Origin: Sipunculus nudus
Taxonomy: Eukaryota > Annelida > Sipuncula > Golfingiida > Sipunculidae
DNA length: 64,000 bases
Assembly (NCBI GenBank): GCA_026874595.1
Contig: CM049311.1
Span: 78,004,453 to 78,068,452 of the forward strand
Reading direction: 5' to 3'
This document shows, in pieces, positions 46,880 to 59,275 of the stretch. Below the pieces are notes generated by a model. That model made no database searches and had not been told where the DNA came from. It was given only the letters and a program-made list of their open reading frames with translations. The position numbers were made by a program, and so were the translations under genes. How positions within the stretch are numbered: position 1 is the first letter of the stretch; each line of letters begins with the position of its first letter.

Positions 46880-47260
46880 TATCAAAATAAATACTTAAAT
46901 GTGTTATAGCAACTTGTCGCACAAAGTCTGCCACGCAGGTACCATGAACATTACATTACCATGTTTAGAGCGCCTCATGAAGCAGTCTCTGCCCTTCTTA
47001 ATTATTCAACAACTTTTCCAGAGATCGCTCCTTTTTGACATACATAATTGAAAGTGCTTGGTGGAGGAGTGTGGACATGGAAAGGATGTTTATTGAACAG
47101 AAAATGTCAGATGACACGTCGTTAATTCCACTTGAAAGCAATCGACAAGTTCCTAAAGCGGGTGATGACCGATGTGTTTAAAAGATACCTGCTTCAGGGG
47201 CACACTCCACCTAAATCGTTTGTGATTGTGTAAAAGTGATTCTTTCAGGGTCGACTTAAA
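46880..47260. other. Unannotated DNA
   Basis: Nothing recognised. Confidence 0.35.
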
Positions 47261-47264
47261 ATTG

Positions 47265-47700
47265 TAAATTCAGATTACTTCCCGGAGTTAACTCAAAATC
47301 GATTTCAGATTACTTCCCGAGGTAATTTGAAATCGATTTCAAATAACCCCCATAATTTCAGATTATCCCTTTTTAAACAGTTTCTTCTTAATCCAGGTAA
47401 ATTGGAATCTATTTACATCTTATGTTTGCATGTAATTAGCCATGCGCTTTGGGGAAGTGTATAAGGCAATACGGATATAATTCAAAATATAATTAACATT
47501 TTGCGACAGTTCTGTTTTTTACTGAATCCATCTTTTTAATCTCGTATCTGTCACGAGATTTGTTGAAATTATATAGCAGGAGTTAAAACATACGAGTTTT
47601 CATTTAGTTAGATCAGCGAGGAGCCGGGTAATCTGAAGAGTGCGGGGGTAACCTAAAACTCTGTTCAGACTATCCCTGGGGATAATATGAAAACGATTAC
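47265..47700. repeat. Scattered palindromic CAGATTACYYCSSGRGGTAAT motifs
   Basis: CAGATTACTTCCCG at 47271 and 47307, CAGACTATCCCTGGGG at 47667, and inverted GGGTAATCTGAA near 47627. Several are followed by GAAATCGATTTC or a similar word. Each core is itself nearly palindromic. Possibly the remains of a small transposon. Confidence 0.45.
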
Positions 47701-49141
47701 AGAGGGTTTCCTGAACATGTAATTCCGGGTAACTCTTTTTATTTTTATAACTTGTCCGCAAGCTGTGTCCTGAAATCTGCAGTGACTGTTTCGATCATTT
47801 AACATATGACGAAGCAACTGACTGTCGTGTTGACCAGATTCTACAGTGTCCACTAGCAACATTTGCAGAAGTGATTATTTGATCGGATGGAGCATGTTTC
47901 TTGGCTGACATACCTACACGGAAAGGAAATCTGGTATCAAGATCAAATGAACTTAATTAGCTACATCTCATGGGGAATTGTGGGATTGGTGTAGAGGGAA
48001 AGTGCCGGATGTAAAATATAAAAAAATACGTTGTCGATAATGTCGCTCAATTTTCACTGGCAGGACAAAGTACGCATAACGTGACACTCATAAAAATAAC
48101 CCCTGAAAGGATTGACACTGGTGATAACTTCAGCACACGAAATCGTCACAGCCAGAGATGATATTATCATGTACACTATCACGCAGGACCAGCCAGAAAT
48201 GTTTCTTATGCAGATTCATAAAATCAGAAAAAAATTGTTTTTTCCTATCACTTCATCATTAGTCAATGCTGGCGGGTGATTTTTTATCCTGCTATAAAAA
48301 ATTTTGGAGAAAAATTCATTAGGTCAGGATTCAACATAATAAGAACATATTGATTTGCAAAAACAGGTAAAGCAAAGGAAAAGGAAATTTTATAGAAATT
48401 TTATTATTGTATTTTCTTAAAAGAAATGTTCCAGAAGCTTAGTTGAAAATCGGTTATTTTTTGCTTTATCAATCTGATTTTAGTTCGCAAGGCTCGGAAA
48501 ACAACACGGATACACACCAGTTTCCAGAAAGATGAAACCAGGTAAAGTTAAAGGTCACAAAAAGTATCAAAAAATAAATATCACTCAGGAAAAGAGTGTT
48601 ACTCTTCATGCCAGCAAAAAAACCCTGTATATTGAAAGTAGTTGAGATCAAGTTAGAGGGGAACATTTTATACAATTATGCTTTGTTGGTACTTCGAATA
48701 ACTCACGGCAGAGTAAAATAGCTGAGGGCCCTACATGTCCCACAAAGTATAGAGGATAAACTTTTCAAAACAAATGGTATCCCAACCAGGAAGAGTTGCG
48801 GTAAAGCGGTAACCCATCACCGATTGTGAAATGTTTCCTTTGTCTATGCAGTGGATATTTTACTAGTGCAGGGAAAAGGGGAAAAACTGGACCTTTTATC
48901 CTCAAATTTTCTTCTAATTTTAAACAAGCAATGTGCATTAAAACTGACTTAAAGTTCCCTGGTCGCATACAATTCATCGTATTTCATTCATGTAGAAAGT
49001 CTGTTTTTTCATTTTTCATAATTCGTATATACGGTTATGTTGGTGTTATGTCTGTGTTGAGCGAGTAAAACTGATCATTTCACAATTGGCGTGCCGAATG
49101 TCCACTTTTTTCTGTTTGGCCCCGGGTTATGAATAGCAGAT
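47701..49141. other. Unannotated AT-rich DNA
   Basis: Nothing recognised. Confidence 0.35.
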
Positions 49142-49782
49142 TGTTACTGTTGCGCCTGGTCGTGAGTCACGTGTACACCATGGTGTGTCTCTGCGCGTGT
49201 TTCCTGTGTTGTGTAAGATCTTATAGACTGTTCGAGAAGTGGAACATTCTCGGCTTGGGGTGAAGAATATATAAAGGGGCTTTGTTATTAAAACCCTGGG
49301 CAGAGAGCAGAGAAGATTCCAGCGGACGCAGAAGCGTGTGTGTCGGTTTATGGGACATTATCCGACGTGTGCGGCAATTATAGATTTTCTTCAGACTCTT
49401 TTGGACTTCAGTTTACTTTCTAGATTGTTACAAGAGCTTTACACTGGACTGATATTCTCCGAGAGTTTACATTTAAAGAACTTATTGTTGTGACGGTGTT
49501 GGTATCCAGGTACTGTGCATATTATTTTTCTGTGTGATTGTATTGATTTGTTGTAATACCGCTGTTTTACTGTATAACTGTATTGATTTGGTGTATTGTG
49601 GTGTTAGGGTTGTTTTAAGAATAAATTATAGTTATTTGTTGGCAAAAAACCACTGACATCTTTATTCATTCCCCTAGACATTTCACGCTGCCTGGTGTTA
49701 CAGAATCTGATTTTTTTTATCTCCGTTACAGAATTTGTGTTCATCACGCATACGTGATCTGTTTATATTAGGTTCCGTAACA
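49142..49782 (+). mobile_element. Solo LTR, copy 2 (~641 bp)
   Basis: It starts TGTTACTGTTG and ends GGTTCCGTAACA, giving a TGTTAC/GTAACA inverted terminus. U3-like part: GACTGTTCGAGAA, CTCGGCTTGGGG, and a TATA-box-like AATATATAAAGGGGC near 49267. Then AGATTCCAGCGGACGCAG, and AATAAATTATAGTTATTTG as poly-A signal near 49620. No internal region or second LTR is nearby, so it is a solo LTR. A target-site duplication was not clear. Confidence 0.75.
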
Positions 49783-49985
49783 ATAGTAGAATGTAATATT
49801 AGGGTGACCTGAAAAATAATGTGAAAGTTAATAAATAACTTTAATCCCGTAAAGTGTTTGAGGGCACAATTGAGAATACATGTGAGTTTAACTGGCGGGG
49901 ATGGGAGATACAATTGCAGTGCTTTCATCTGTATAAACATTGCTCAAATGACTAAATGTTTCACAGGTTTATCACCAACATATGT

Positions 49986-50020
49986 ATATTATATTATATT
50001 ATATTATATTATATTATATA
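49986..50020. repeat. (ATATT)n microsatellite
   Basis: About seven pentanucleotide units. Confidence 0.9.
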
Positions 50021-50204
50021 CTTTATTACGGCATGATTAAAATAAACTCACGAGGTATTTTTCAAGTTTTTTTTACTTATGTTTCTTATCACTAGATGAA
50101 TTTTATACTGGGCCATAACAAAATGCGAATATCAAAATATGGTATAGTTGTTGATGGAACCTGAAAGGTTGATCATCGGGTTAAACAATATTGATTCGCT
50201 TGTA

Positions 50205-50660
50205 CTTGAAAGCTAGGGCCACCAGAGGGTTCCAGTCCGTCACAAATGGCACTAGGGCGTCCCGGGAGGGAATCCAGAATCAGTGATAGACGAATGCTCG
50301 GGACATTTACGGCAGGCGTCAGACAGGACCGCCTCGAGATAAACCTTCCTAGCCAAATATCTATACATCCTATCTAGGCTGTGGCTAAGGGCCAGGTGAA
50401 AGGTTTAAACTCTCATTTGGGCGACATCTCCAGGGGAGGTCTGATTTGGTTTTTGTTGAGACATATGGTGAACTTGCTATGAATCGTATCCTGGGTGATG
50501 TGTTGTCGCGATGTCTAGGACTGGGCGGCCTGGCCCTTCGGCTCTTTCAACTGAATGACATAGATCGATTCAATTAATTACGGTCCGCTCAAACCCTCGT
50601 CCACAACATTCCGTGAATCAAATCTGCCAGCTGTGTTTTTTTAAAGGCGACTCGGTAAAT
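50205..50660. promoter_or_regulatory. CpG-richer unique segment, possible regulatory element
   Basis: A unique block with CpG words (GGGCGTCCCGGG, GTCGCGATG, GGGCGGCCTGG) starting with a CTCF-like GGCCACCAGAGGG (50217-50229). No exon recognised, no repeat copy elsewhere. Function is inference only. Confidence 0.2.
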
Positions 50661-53120
50661 TAAATATGGCCCAGTAGCAATATTTTAATAAAAAAAAAAT
50701 TACGCAGCTTTGAATCTTAAATCACATACCAAAGGTAGAAATGATTATTTGAGACGTTAAAAAGGAATGTGAAGGACTGTCAAAAATGCTGAGGGACATT
50801 CAAACCATATTTACTGGAGAACTGCTTACCGTTCTTACGTATCAAGTGTTTTATATTGAAGAATTGTTCAAATATCTGGATTTATTTGTTTATTGTTTCT
50901 TTAATTTTTACTTTTTACCAGTAAATTGGTTCATTGTTGAAATAATTGTGAGTCCGACTGTTAAATTTCGAGGGCAGTGTGGGTTTAAATTGTTTAGTAT
51001 CTACGAGGCAATAATTTAGTTTTTTACCTTTCCATCTGGATGAAATTAATTTTTGACCAATCAAGAATTATGTTACAACGTGCCTTTTCAGAATTTAAGT
51101 ATTGTAAAAATTTGTTCATCAATCATTCTCGAAAGTATTTGTTTTAGACATTCAGTGTCCAAACTATAATATTCTGAAGAGCTGAATTTAAATTTTATAT
51201 GTTGAATGTTTTAGAGTTAAAACAGTCAAATATGAAATATTAAGGGTTATAACTCAGAAACATACATATTCCATTAAAAATAGACTCCCCGTATTGAAGA
51301 CACGAATGACTGTCACTGCTTATGTCTTGTTACATGTTTGTAATATTAGCCACCGTATCATCGACCGATAGTTCCACTTTTTTTCAGTTTAAGGTTGCAA
51401 TTAGGACAATATATTTCCTGCTAGTAAAATTTAGCGTGGATGCCGAGGTGTCTTGGATGCAAACAGGACGAAAATTGGCTCAGATTATCCGTATTAGGGG
51501 AAGACGGTGATATATGCCCGTGGCAGCTGTAACTACCATAACCTGAAACTCTTCGGAAATGCTGAGGTATATGTAATGGAGATGAACTTAGAAGGATGCA
51601 TTAAGCTACCTTGAAAATAACATAGATAAGATGGCCATACTCCCCCTTCATAAAAGAGAACGAAATGATATATACCCGCAGACAATGTTATGAATATAGC
51701 ATTATAAAAAAACACGAAATCATTTCCACGTGCAGGAATATCTTTGAGACAGTCATAGTATTCAGAAAGTGTATATAATGCAGGGTATATATGCAAATCA
51801 GCCTACCCAAATTCCTGACAATTGGGTTTGTCCTGTTCGGTGACTGTGTTCTGTGTGACTGTCCTGTTACTCCAGTTGCAGGACAGTAATCCGGGCCTTT
51901 CAGCGTTAATTGACAGAACGAAATCAAGCTTCATATAATTGATTCAAATGGCTTTCCTGGTTGCTGCTTTGAATCTTAAAGAAATAACATACTGCATGTT
52001 TTTTTTCTGAAAACCAGAGATGATGTTACCGGGCATTTTTGTTATATTTTTACTGTCAAAACTTTAAAACAGACACCATATACCACCGTATTGTTCATCT
52101 GATACAGTGTGCAGCTTGAACGGAAATATGATACATCAATATCCGGTTGTCTTTTTACTAATTTGATGGGATGTCCTGAACTCTCACATGATTATCTGGT
52201 CACATCCTTTATCGGAACATAAAGAATAATACAACTACATAAATCATTCAAATGGTAACAAAACAATTGTCATTTACATTACATGCACAATAAGTTTAAA
52301 GAAATATTAAAAAGTATTTTAACCCTGTAGTGTCTTTTATTGCATGGTTTTATGCTTCCATGCAAGCGAGCCAAGAAAGCTACCATATTGAAAAGGCCCG
52401 AAAGACCAAGAAGGTAAAATACGTCATATGAGACCGACATCGCCGGTGATATCAGGCTACAAACACGCACTGTACCTCTCTTCTCTGTCTACACTTCATG
52501 TCTTTTTATAATGTTGCATCTTAATCGGCAACCTTGAGGAATATTTTCAGTGACGGGACTGACTGCAGAAAATTCAAGCCCTATGAAAATGCTAAATATA
52601 TGTGCAAATGATGAATTGTTGTCAAGTTGTAGCTTCGAGCAACCTCAATATAAATTTTCGGTCGTTATTCGTTGTTCATTTGTTCAAAATGTTCAAATTG
52701 TTTTGTGTAGGTTACACAATGAGCATTTCCGAAAAAAAATTATTACCTAAGCGTAAACTAGATATATGGAAAGAAATCAATAGAAGCCTTCACTACATTT
52801 AAACAAAACCTTGTTAATAAAAGAAATCAGTACAAATAAACCTTTTTAATGAACTTTTCAATAAGCTTTTACATATATCAATGAGTAAATAGCAATCCTT
52901 TAATAGTTTCAGATCCCACATGTACGACCAATTGCCAATAGACCTTGTCTACAGCGCTGACGCCAAACGCTGTGAAACATGATCTCGGGTCCAGAGTAAG
53001 ACTTCCTTTGCACCGATCCGCTTCCACTCTATTTGAAATCTTTGTGTTTTCCATGTAGACAGGAGAAACCCATGTTGTTTGAATACCAAGAGGACCCACT
53101 GGGGTGATTCCTGGCCACTC
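50661..53120. other. Unannotated AT-rich DNA
   Basis: Nothing recognised. Short frames are without domains. Confidence 0.35.
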
Positions 53121-55249
53121 AGGCTATGCGTCCTTGAGTTTCGAGTCCATGTCCAGCTTTTTCGAGTCCCAGTCATACGGAACCCGAATCCAAGGCTGAG
53201 TTAAGAGTCCAATGTCAATTTCTTTATTTAAATAAATTCAAAATAGCAATTTGAATTGTAGTATGTGTTATGAGTGTATGCTCTCTTCTTGAATTTCAAT
53301 TTCTACACTTGTAGCTTTCAGCGTTAAGCCGGCTATATATAGTCTCATTTTTTATGATATTCTGTTGGTATTTACACATGAATGTCTGGATTTTTTATAG
53401 TGGACACAAAATAAACTCCGCCTGATTCTCCAGAAACGTCCGAGTCCGGGACCTTCGAGTACAAGTCGGAGTCCATGAAAAAGTGTACTCGAGTCCGGAC
53501 GTTAGCTCAACAACACCATTTTGTATATCCTAATTTTCTTATACCTCGAGGTCCCGAGTTTTTGAAAATGAATGTTTGCAGTTGAAACAAGGCACATTTT
53601 TTTTTTAAATTGGCCTTTTTTTCAAACCGCGTCAAAGTGCCAAGTTGCGACTGACGGAAATCGGTTTTGGTATGCATGGTCACACAAATGATTGTTACTG
53701 CCATAATATAAGCCCTATGGTGGTAAAATAAACACCATTTTACTTACCTTTGATTGCTATATAAGTCAAATAAAACGATATTTGTATAACGAAGAGTAAC
53801 ATGCTTATAAAGTGCAGTTAAATCCAATGCACAAAATAATTTTGAATTGTTTGGATTTCTTTAACCAAACGTTTTGACACAGTAAATTATATGGATTTTC
53901 ATCGTAATCTGAGTTTACTTAATTGTTTTCGAAGGTCCCTTAATTATGAAAATGAATGTTGATGGTTGAAACAGGGCAGATTTTTGAAGAAATAGCTCTT
54001 TTTCAAACCGCGTGCCAAGTTTGCGGGTGAAGCGAATCGGTAAGGGAGAAAGGTCAGAGAATCATCTGTAACTTCCTTAATACTAGTTTTTCTACTCCTC
54101 TCTTACTTATTGCTTAACAAATTAGATATAAATGTCTATGTATTTGGATGAATTACATGCTTATTAAGAGTACTGATGTCTTATTTAAAAAAAAATTAAT
54201 ATATGAACATTTCAAACTTAAAGTTTAGACAGAGTAAATTGTTGGGATTTACTTCATAATCTGAGTTATATTATTGTTTTTTTATGGTTCATAAAGTATA
54301 AAAAAGTAATGTTGGTGATACAAGGAGATATTTTGAGGCCATGCTTGTTTGTCAAACCGCTTCAAAGTGTCAAAGTTCGTTGTTGAAAGAAGCTTTAACT
54401 TCCATATAACGTGCCTTAGGATTATGTAATAATGCCATTTTATTCCCATTTTTCTCGATGATTATGACATATAAGTTTGGCGATTTCTATATAAAACACA
54501 TCTCGTAAAAAGTCAAATAAATCTAAGATCTAAATCTAAGACTTGTCTAAAATCTAAAATTATAGAAAGCTTCGCAAATGCAGCAACTTGTCATGTCTTT
54601 TTATGTTTCTTTAATATTTTTCAACACAGTGTCATGATCGTGCGGCCGGGCAATTAAAAACACTTTGCCCAGTGCACACACAGCTGTGTTGAATGAATGG
54701 GCTGGTCAGGTTGGGTGGTAAAGGGGCACTAGTTGTTTGCCTGCAGTTTTTTCTAGCAGTCGTTTACTTGGTCCACACTACCTCCTATCGGTATTACCGC
54801 TATCCCGTATTTTCTGAATCTACTTCATAATCTTAGTTTATTTAATTGTTTTCTATGATCCCTAGATTAATAAAAGTAATGTTGGTAGTTGAAACAAGGG
54901 AAATTTTGGAGAAATGGCTTGTTTATCAAACCATGTGAAAGTGCCAAGGCTAAAGGAAGGCGGAAAAGGGATATGGTCACTAAAATCTTAAAAACTTCCG
55001 AATTACTAGTCCTATGACCATTACATAAGTGCAATTTTAAATTGTTTTTTTGCTGAATAAGACAGATATAAACTGGTGTAGAAAATGCATCTATGCAATG
55101 AAAACCAGACAACATCCTGAAGTAGTGGTCATTTTCAGGATACTTAAATGCAGAAAACATGCACTGGCATATTTCAGTCTGGGCCATATTGATCTGCAAT
55201 AGATATCATTCCTAAACTTCTGTCGCAAGACTATATTATATATTTAGAC

Positions 55250-55282
55250 CACACACACACACATACACACACACATATATAT
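55250..55282. repeat. (AC)n/(AT)n microsatellite
   Basis: ACACAC passing into ATATAT immediately before the LTR start. Confidence 0.85.
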
Positions 55283-56101
55283 TGTTACAGGTGCCCTTTT
55301 TATTGTGTGACACGGGCGTGATTCGTGTTGTAGCGCCCGCGTCTTGCCATGTATTGCATTCTCAGTTTATTCCGTACTGGTTGAACTCTCGTTGTCATGC
55401 TAGCTTGGGGCTTTCTCGCCTGGCCGAGCCGGGTCGGGCTCACGTGTGACCCCTGGTATGTAGAGACAAAGCGATGTTTTTCTAGATGATTCCTGTAACG
55501 CGTGTTTACTGTATGTTGTGTTGGATTCTTTAGACTGTTCGAAAATTCTCGGCTTGTGGCGAGAAGTTATAAATAGGGGGCTGTGTTTTAGAGCCGAGAG
55601 AGGAGGTGAGAGAAGATTCCAGCGGACACAGACGTGTTTATGTCAGTTTATTGGACCTGTCCGGTTATCCACTAATTTTAGGGATTCTACTATTACTAAC
55701 TCTATACAATTTACTGCTGCCTGTTTACTTTCTGAACTTTTACAAGAGCTTTACATTGGACTGTTATTCTCCGGGAGAATTCGTGAGAACTGTTCGCCGG
55801 CTTATACATTTTAAGGGGCTTATCGTTGTTACAGTGGTGGTATCCAGGTACTTTGTTTATTTTACTGTGTGATTGTATTGATTTGCTTGATTTTCTGTTA
55901 CACTGTGTCATTATATTGATTTAGTGTATTGTAATGTTGGGGTTGTTTTAAGAATAAATTATAGTTATTTGTTGACTTCTTTATTCATTCCCCTAGACAT
56001 TTCACGGTGCCTGGTGTTACAGAATCTGATTTTTTATATCTCCTTGACATTATTTATGTCCTTCACACATACGATATCTGTTGCTATTAGGTTCCGTAAC
56101 A
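55283..56101 (+). mobile_element. Solo LTR, copy 3 (819 bp, longest)
   Basis: It starts TGTTACAGGTGCCC and ends GGTTCCGTAACA. ATAT flanks both sides (55279-55282, 56102-56105), although the left flank is a microsatellite, so this may be chance. It has a TATA box TTATAAATAGGGG near 55567, GAAGATTCCAGCGGACACAG, and AATAAATTATAGTTATTTG near 55953. No second LTR or gag-pol is nearby. Short frames inside are not genes. Confidence 0.75.
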
Positions 56102-56347
56102 ATATCTGTATAAAGTCTAATTACAAGTCCCTGAGGCTCGAGTCCTATTCCAATGCATATCTAAATTTTATAAACAATTTAAATGGATATTTAAGAATTT
56201 TTACGTTAGTTTATACATGCTCTTTACCTGACTCTTATATTATACCTATAGCTCTAAATGGCGAACTTAAGTTTGGGAAATGAATATAGTCTAATTCAAT
56301 TTGTTTGCCTAATATTTTGTTCGTTCTTTACATATGTATATATGGAT

Positions 56348-56520
56348 CGTTATAATATGTGACAGAGCCTTTCTCTACTGGACTTGAGATGTACTCGGTC
56401 TACTTTCATGGGTCTTTGCCTCTAAGTCCGAATAAATTTCCTATTCCAGAACCTTCGCTTCCAAGTCTGAGTCCCTTATAAATTGGACTGCGAATCTAAA
56501 CTCGAGTCCTACATCACTGC
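56348..56520 (+). repeat. GAGTCC-rich dispersed repeat, copy 2
   Basis: Begins TATAATATGTGACAGAGCC and continues with AAGTCCGA, CCAAGTCTGAGTCCC and CTCGAGTCC. Partner of 41846-42045. Confidence 0.6.
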
Positions 56521-56552
56521 TAGTAGGCACCCTGACCATAACATGCAGGCAG

Positions 56553-56753
56553 GTAGTATCCAGGGTTTAGAAAAAAAGGGGAGTCCCAACCCAGGAAGAC
56601 TTATGAAAACCCCGAAAAAAAGTTCCCTGGTCCGGAAAGGGGGAGGGGGGAAGGGGCCAGGCCGCAAAATCTGGACGGTCTGAAACCATTAAAAAAAGGT
56701 CGCGGCTGATGAAAAAAAGGGGTAGGTCCGGATCCCCCCGGTTCCGCTTCTGT
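56553..56753. mobile_element. MITE-like element, copy 2 (partner of 24430-24621)
   Basis: Shares GGCCGCAAAA, GTCTGAAACCATTAAAA, GGTCGCGGC.GATG and GGTCCGGATCCCCC with copy 1, and ends CCGCTTCTG like it. The left terminus is eroded (ATCCAGGGTTTAG). Confidence 0.55.
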
Positions 56754-57734
56754 TTTGAAATTGTATTCCTTTCTGATCTGAAAACAGGTTTATTTATATT
56801 TGAGGAACTGTGGTACATTATTGTTTATGAGTGGAATCGAGTGTATTTTTATAAAAAAAAAATACATTGGCAGTATGGCATGCCCCCCCCCCCCCCACCC
56901 CTTTTTGCAAAAGGTGTCGTCCAAACCCACACTGCTGTCCCCATCAAATTGCACCCATGACGGGACCAGTCACACCTTGGCTTTAGGGTGAGTAAAAATA
57001 AGCAAGAGACACAAAGGTCATATACGCTGTACATGTTAACATGCCCGGCCCGAAAGTAGCAACACACCACCAGAAATGCTGTCTGTCTGATTCAGATCGC
57101 CCTTTCCAGGCATCACGCGAATTCTTAATTAGAAATTCATGGGGTTTCAATAAAAAATGGTGAGTCCTGTAAATATTCTGCCTTACATGATCACACCAGC
57201 AGGTGGAAGATTGTATATATCAGAAAAAAAAGTTCTCAGGTACAAAATTGATAGGGATCAAATGTGTGCGTGTACATTGAATTTGTGTATATAATTTATC
57301 AATATAAACCAATATGACCGTGACAGTTTGCCAATAGCTATGCAATTAAAATTGATGACCAAAGATGATAAAATACTAGACCCAATTGGGCACATGGATG
57401 AAGTAATTGAAGTAAAAAATTGAAAAAAAGGAAAGTTCAATTTTTTCTTTACATGACATTTAAATGGTAGGTGTGCTGGTACACAAATTAGATGTGTAAT
57501 ATTCGAATATATACTCAACCTTAGTGAATAAATTATCTAAGCATGACTAGAACATTATTAACTCACATTTTTATGGATTCTGTTATGTTTTGATAAATTT
57601 TATACATGTATTTACAGTGAACAAGGAGGGAGTAACAGGTATTTACGCTGCCATACCAAGTTGGCATTTGAGAAGCCTCCTACATTTTAGATTTGTCTTT
57701 TCAAGTCTTTTTTATTAGTTTTATTAGACTTGTT
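56754..57734. other. Unannotated DNA
   Basis: A 14-C run at 56883-56896. Otherwise nothing recognised. Confidence 0.35.
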
Positions 57735-58819
57735 ACGAATTGTCTTTCAAACTGAAACCGTCAAACTTGTATATGTCTGTATAAGCGAGAAAAGAGGAAT
57801 AAAATGCTACTCATCCAATGATCCTAAGACAAAGTTTGTGGATGTTACTTGACACTTTGACGCGGTTTGACAAACAGCCATTGCTAAAAAATATCTCCTT
57901 GTTTCAACTACCAACATTACTTTTCATAATCTAGGGACGATAAGAAACAATAAAATAACTCAGATTATAAAATAAATGAAATTAAAAGTTACAGCCTATT
58001 TTGTGACCATTCCCCTTTACCGATTTTCCTCAGCTGCTTGGTACGTTGACGCGGGTTGATAAAAGGGCCATTTCTTTAAAACAATGACTCTGTTTCAATA
58101 CCAACATTCATTTTCATAATTAAGGGACCTTAGGAAACAATAAAATAAATTCAGATTAAGAAGAAAATCAAATTTATTTATTGTGTCAAAATGTATGGTT
58201 GAAAAATGCTCACACATCCAAAAAATATTTTGTAAATTGGATATAACTGCACTTTAAGTCTTTATAAGCACGTAACACCTTTAGATACAAACACCGTAAT
58301 ATCTATCTTGTTCAACAATAAAGGGGAAGTAAAAAAGTGTTTAATTTACCACCAGAGGGCTTATATTAAGGAAGTTACAATCGTTGTTGTAACCCCCTTA
58401 TAACCAATTTCCGTAAGTCGCAACTTGGCACCATAGACGCGTTTTTGATAAAATGATCAAATTCTCGAAAATTAAGCCTTGATTCAAGTGCCAACATTCA
58501 TTATTACAAACAAGGGACCTCCAGGTATAAGAAAATTAGGGTCTTGTAAATTACCCCCATCTGGCTCATGAACTACTATGTTTGTCGTCATTGGTCGCGC
58601 AGGTACAACTAATTATGTGACGTCATTAACTACGGAGATCACTGTTCCAGTATCGATCCCCATGGAAAATAGTTCTTTTGCGTATGTTTGACCAGGTGAC
58701 CATTACAATATAAGTCCGAGTCCCTGAAAAAGTAGACTCGAGTCCGGACTTCAATCCTGCATCGTCGAGAGGGTCAATCGTCATTGTACCAGTAACTTTT
58801 CCCAAGGAGCTCAGGTCTT

Positions 58820-59230
58820 GTGCTTATGTTGAACCAGCTGACCCAAAAAAAGGTCCGAGGTGTGTTGAAGGACAAACTGGAGCTCGATTGCGATAGTGAC
58901 CAAGATTTGGGTATTGAGAGAGCGCATAGACTACAAGTCAGAAACAGAAATAGGAAACCAAGACCTGTTATTGAATACAAAGACAAAGAAAACGTATTAT
59001 CACAGGCAGGAGAGAAATTGAGAGACAGTAATATCAAGATTACAAATGACTTTAGTGATCAAGTAAGAGAGTCACGGCGCAATTTGGTCCCACATATGAT
59101 AAAGTCCAGAGAAGACAATTTAGAATCCTATCTTTCTTTTGATAAACTGTGTATTGATGGGACTTGGTTCAAATGGAATGTTGATACTCAAAGTAAAGTA
59201 CCATTGGGAAGAGCCAACAGAAATAAATAG
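58820..59230 (+). pseudogene. LINE ORF1 remnant (RNA-binding, Transposase_22-like)
   Basis: A 136-aa frame. Around residues 30-60 it has IERAHRL followed by RKPRPVIEYKDKENVLSQA, and around residues 75-95 NDFSDQVRESRRNLVPHM. It ends with FDKLCIDGTWFKW near residue 112. This series (ERAHR, RPVI..., DFS..VR..R..L.P, LxIDG..Y/F.W) is typical of the RRM plus C-terminal domain of L1-type ORF1 proteins, which bind LINE RNA as trimers. The coiled-coil N-terminus is missing, so the chosen Met is simply the first in frame. The element is dead as it stands. Confidence 0.7.
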
Positions 59231-59275
59231 GGGTTAGACCAGGGTCCAAAATCTTTTACACATGAAAATGAGATC

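Larger units (their letters stand above)
53525..58550. repeat. Third large inverted complex with ~100-bp core units
   Basis: A core unit (GAAAATGAATGTTGG.GGTTGAAACAAGG...TTTTTCAAACCGCGTCAAAGTGCCAAG, given here as spaced words) occurs on plus at ~53565, 53943, 54293 and 54862, and on minus at ~57852, 58040 and 58410. The outer edge CTAATTTTCTTATACCT (53525) is mirrored at 58550. The inner edge CATTTTATTCC..TTTTCTCG (54440) is mirrored near 57800. Arms are roughly 53525-54515 and 57735-58550. The spacer holds a solo LTR, a GAGTCC repeat and a MITE. Non-coding. Confidence 0.65.

Noticed and set aside
55283-56101. ATAT flanking duplication as proof of insertion for the third LTR
   Set aside because: The left flank is itself an (AT)n microsatellite, so the match is expected by chance. 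The LTR call rests on shared ends and internal structure instead.
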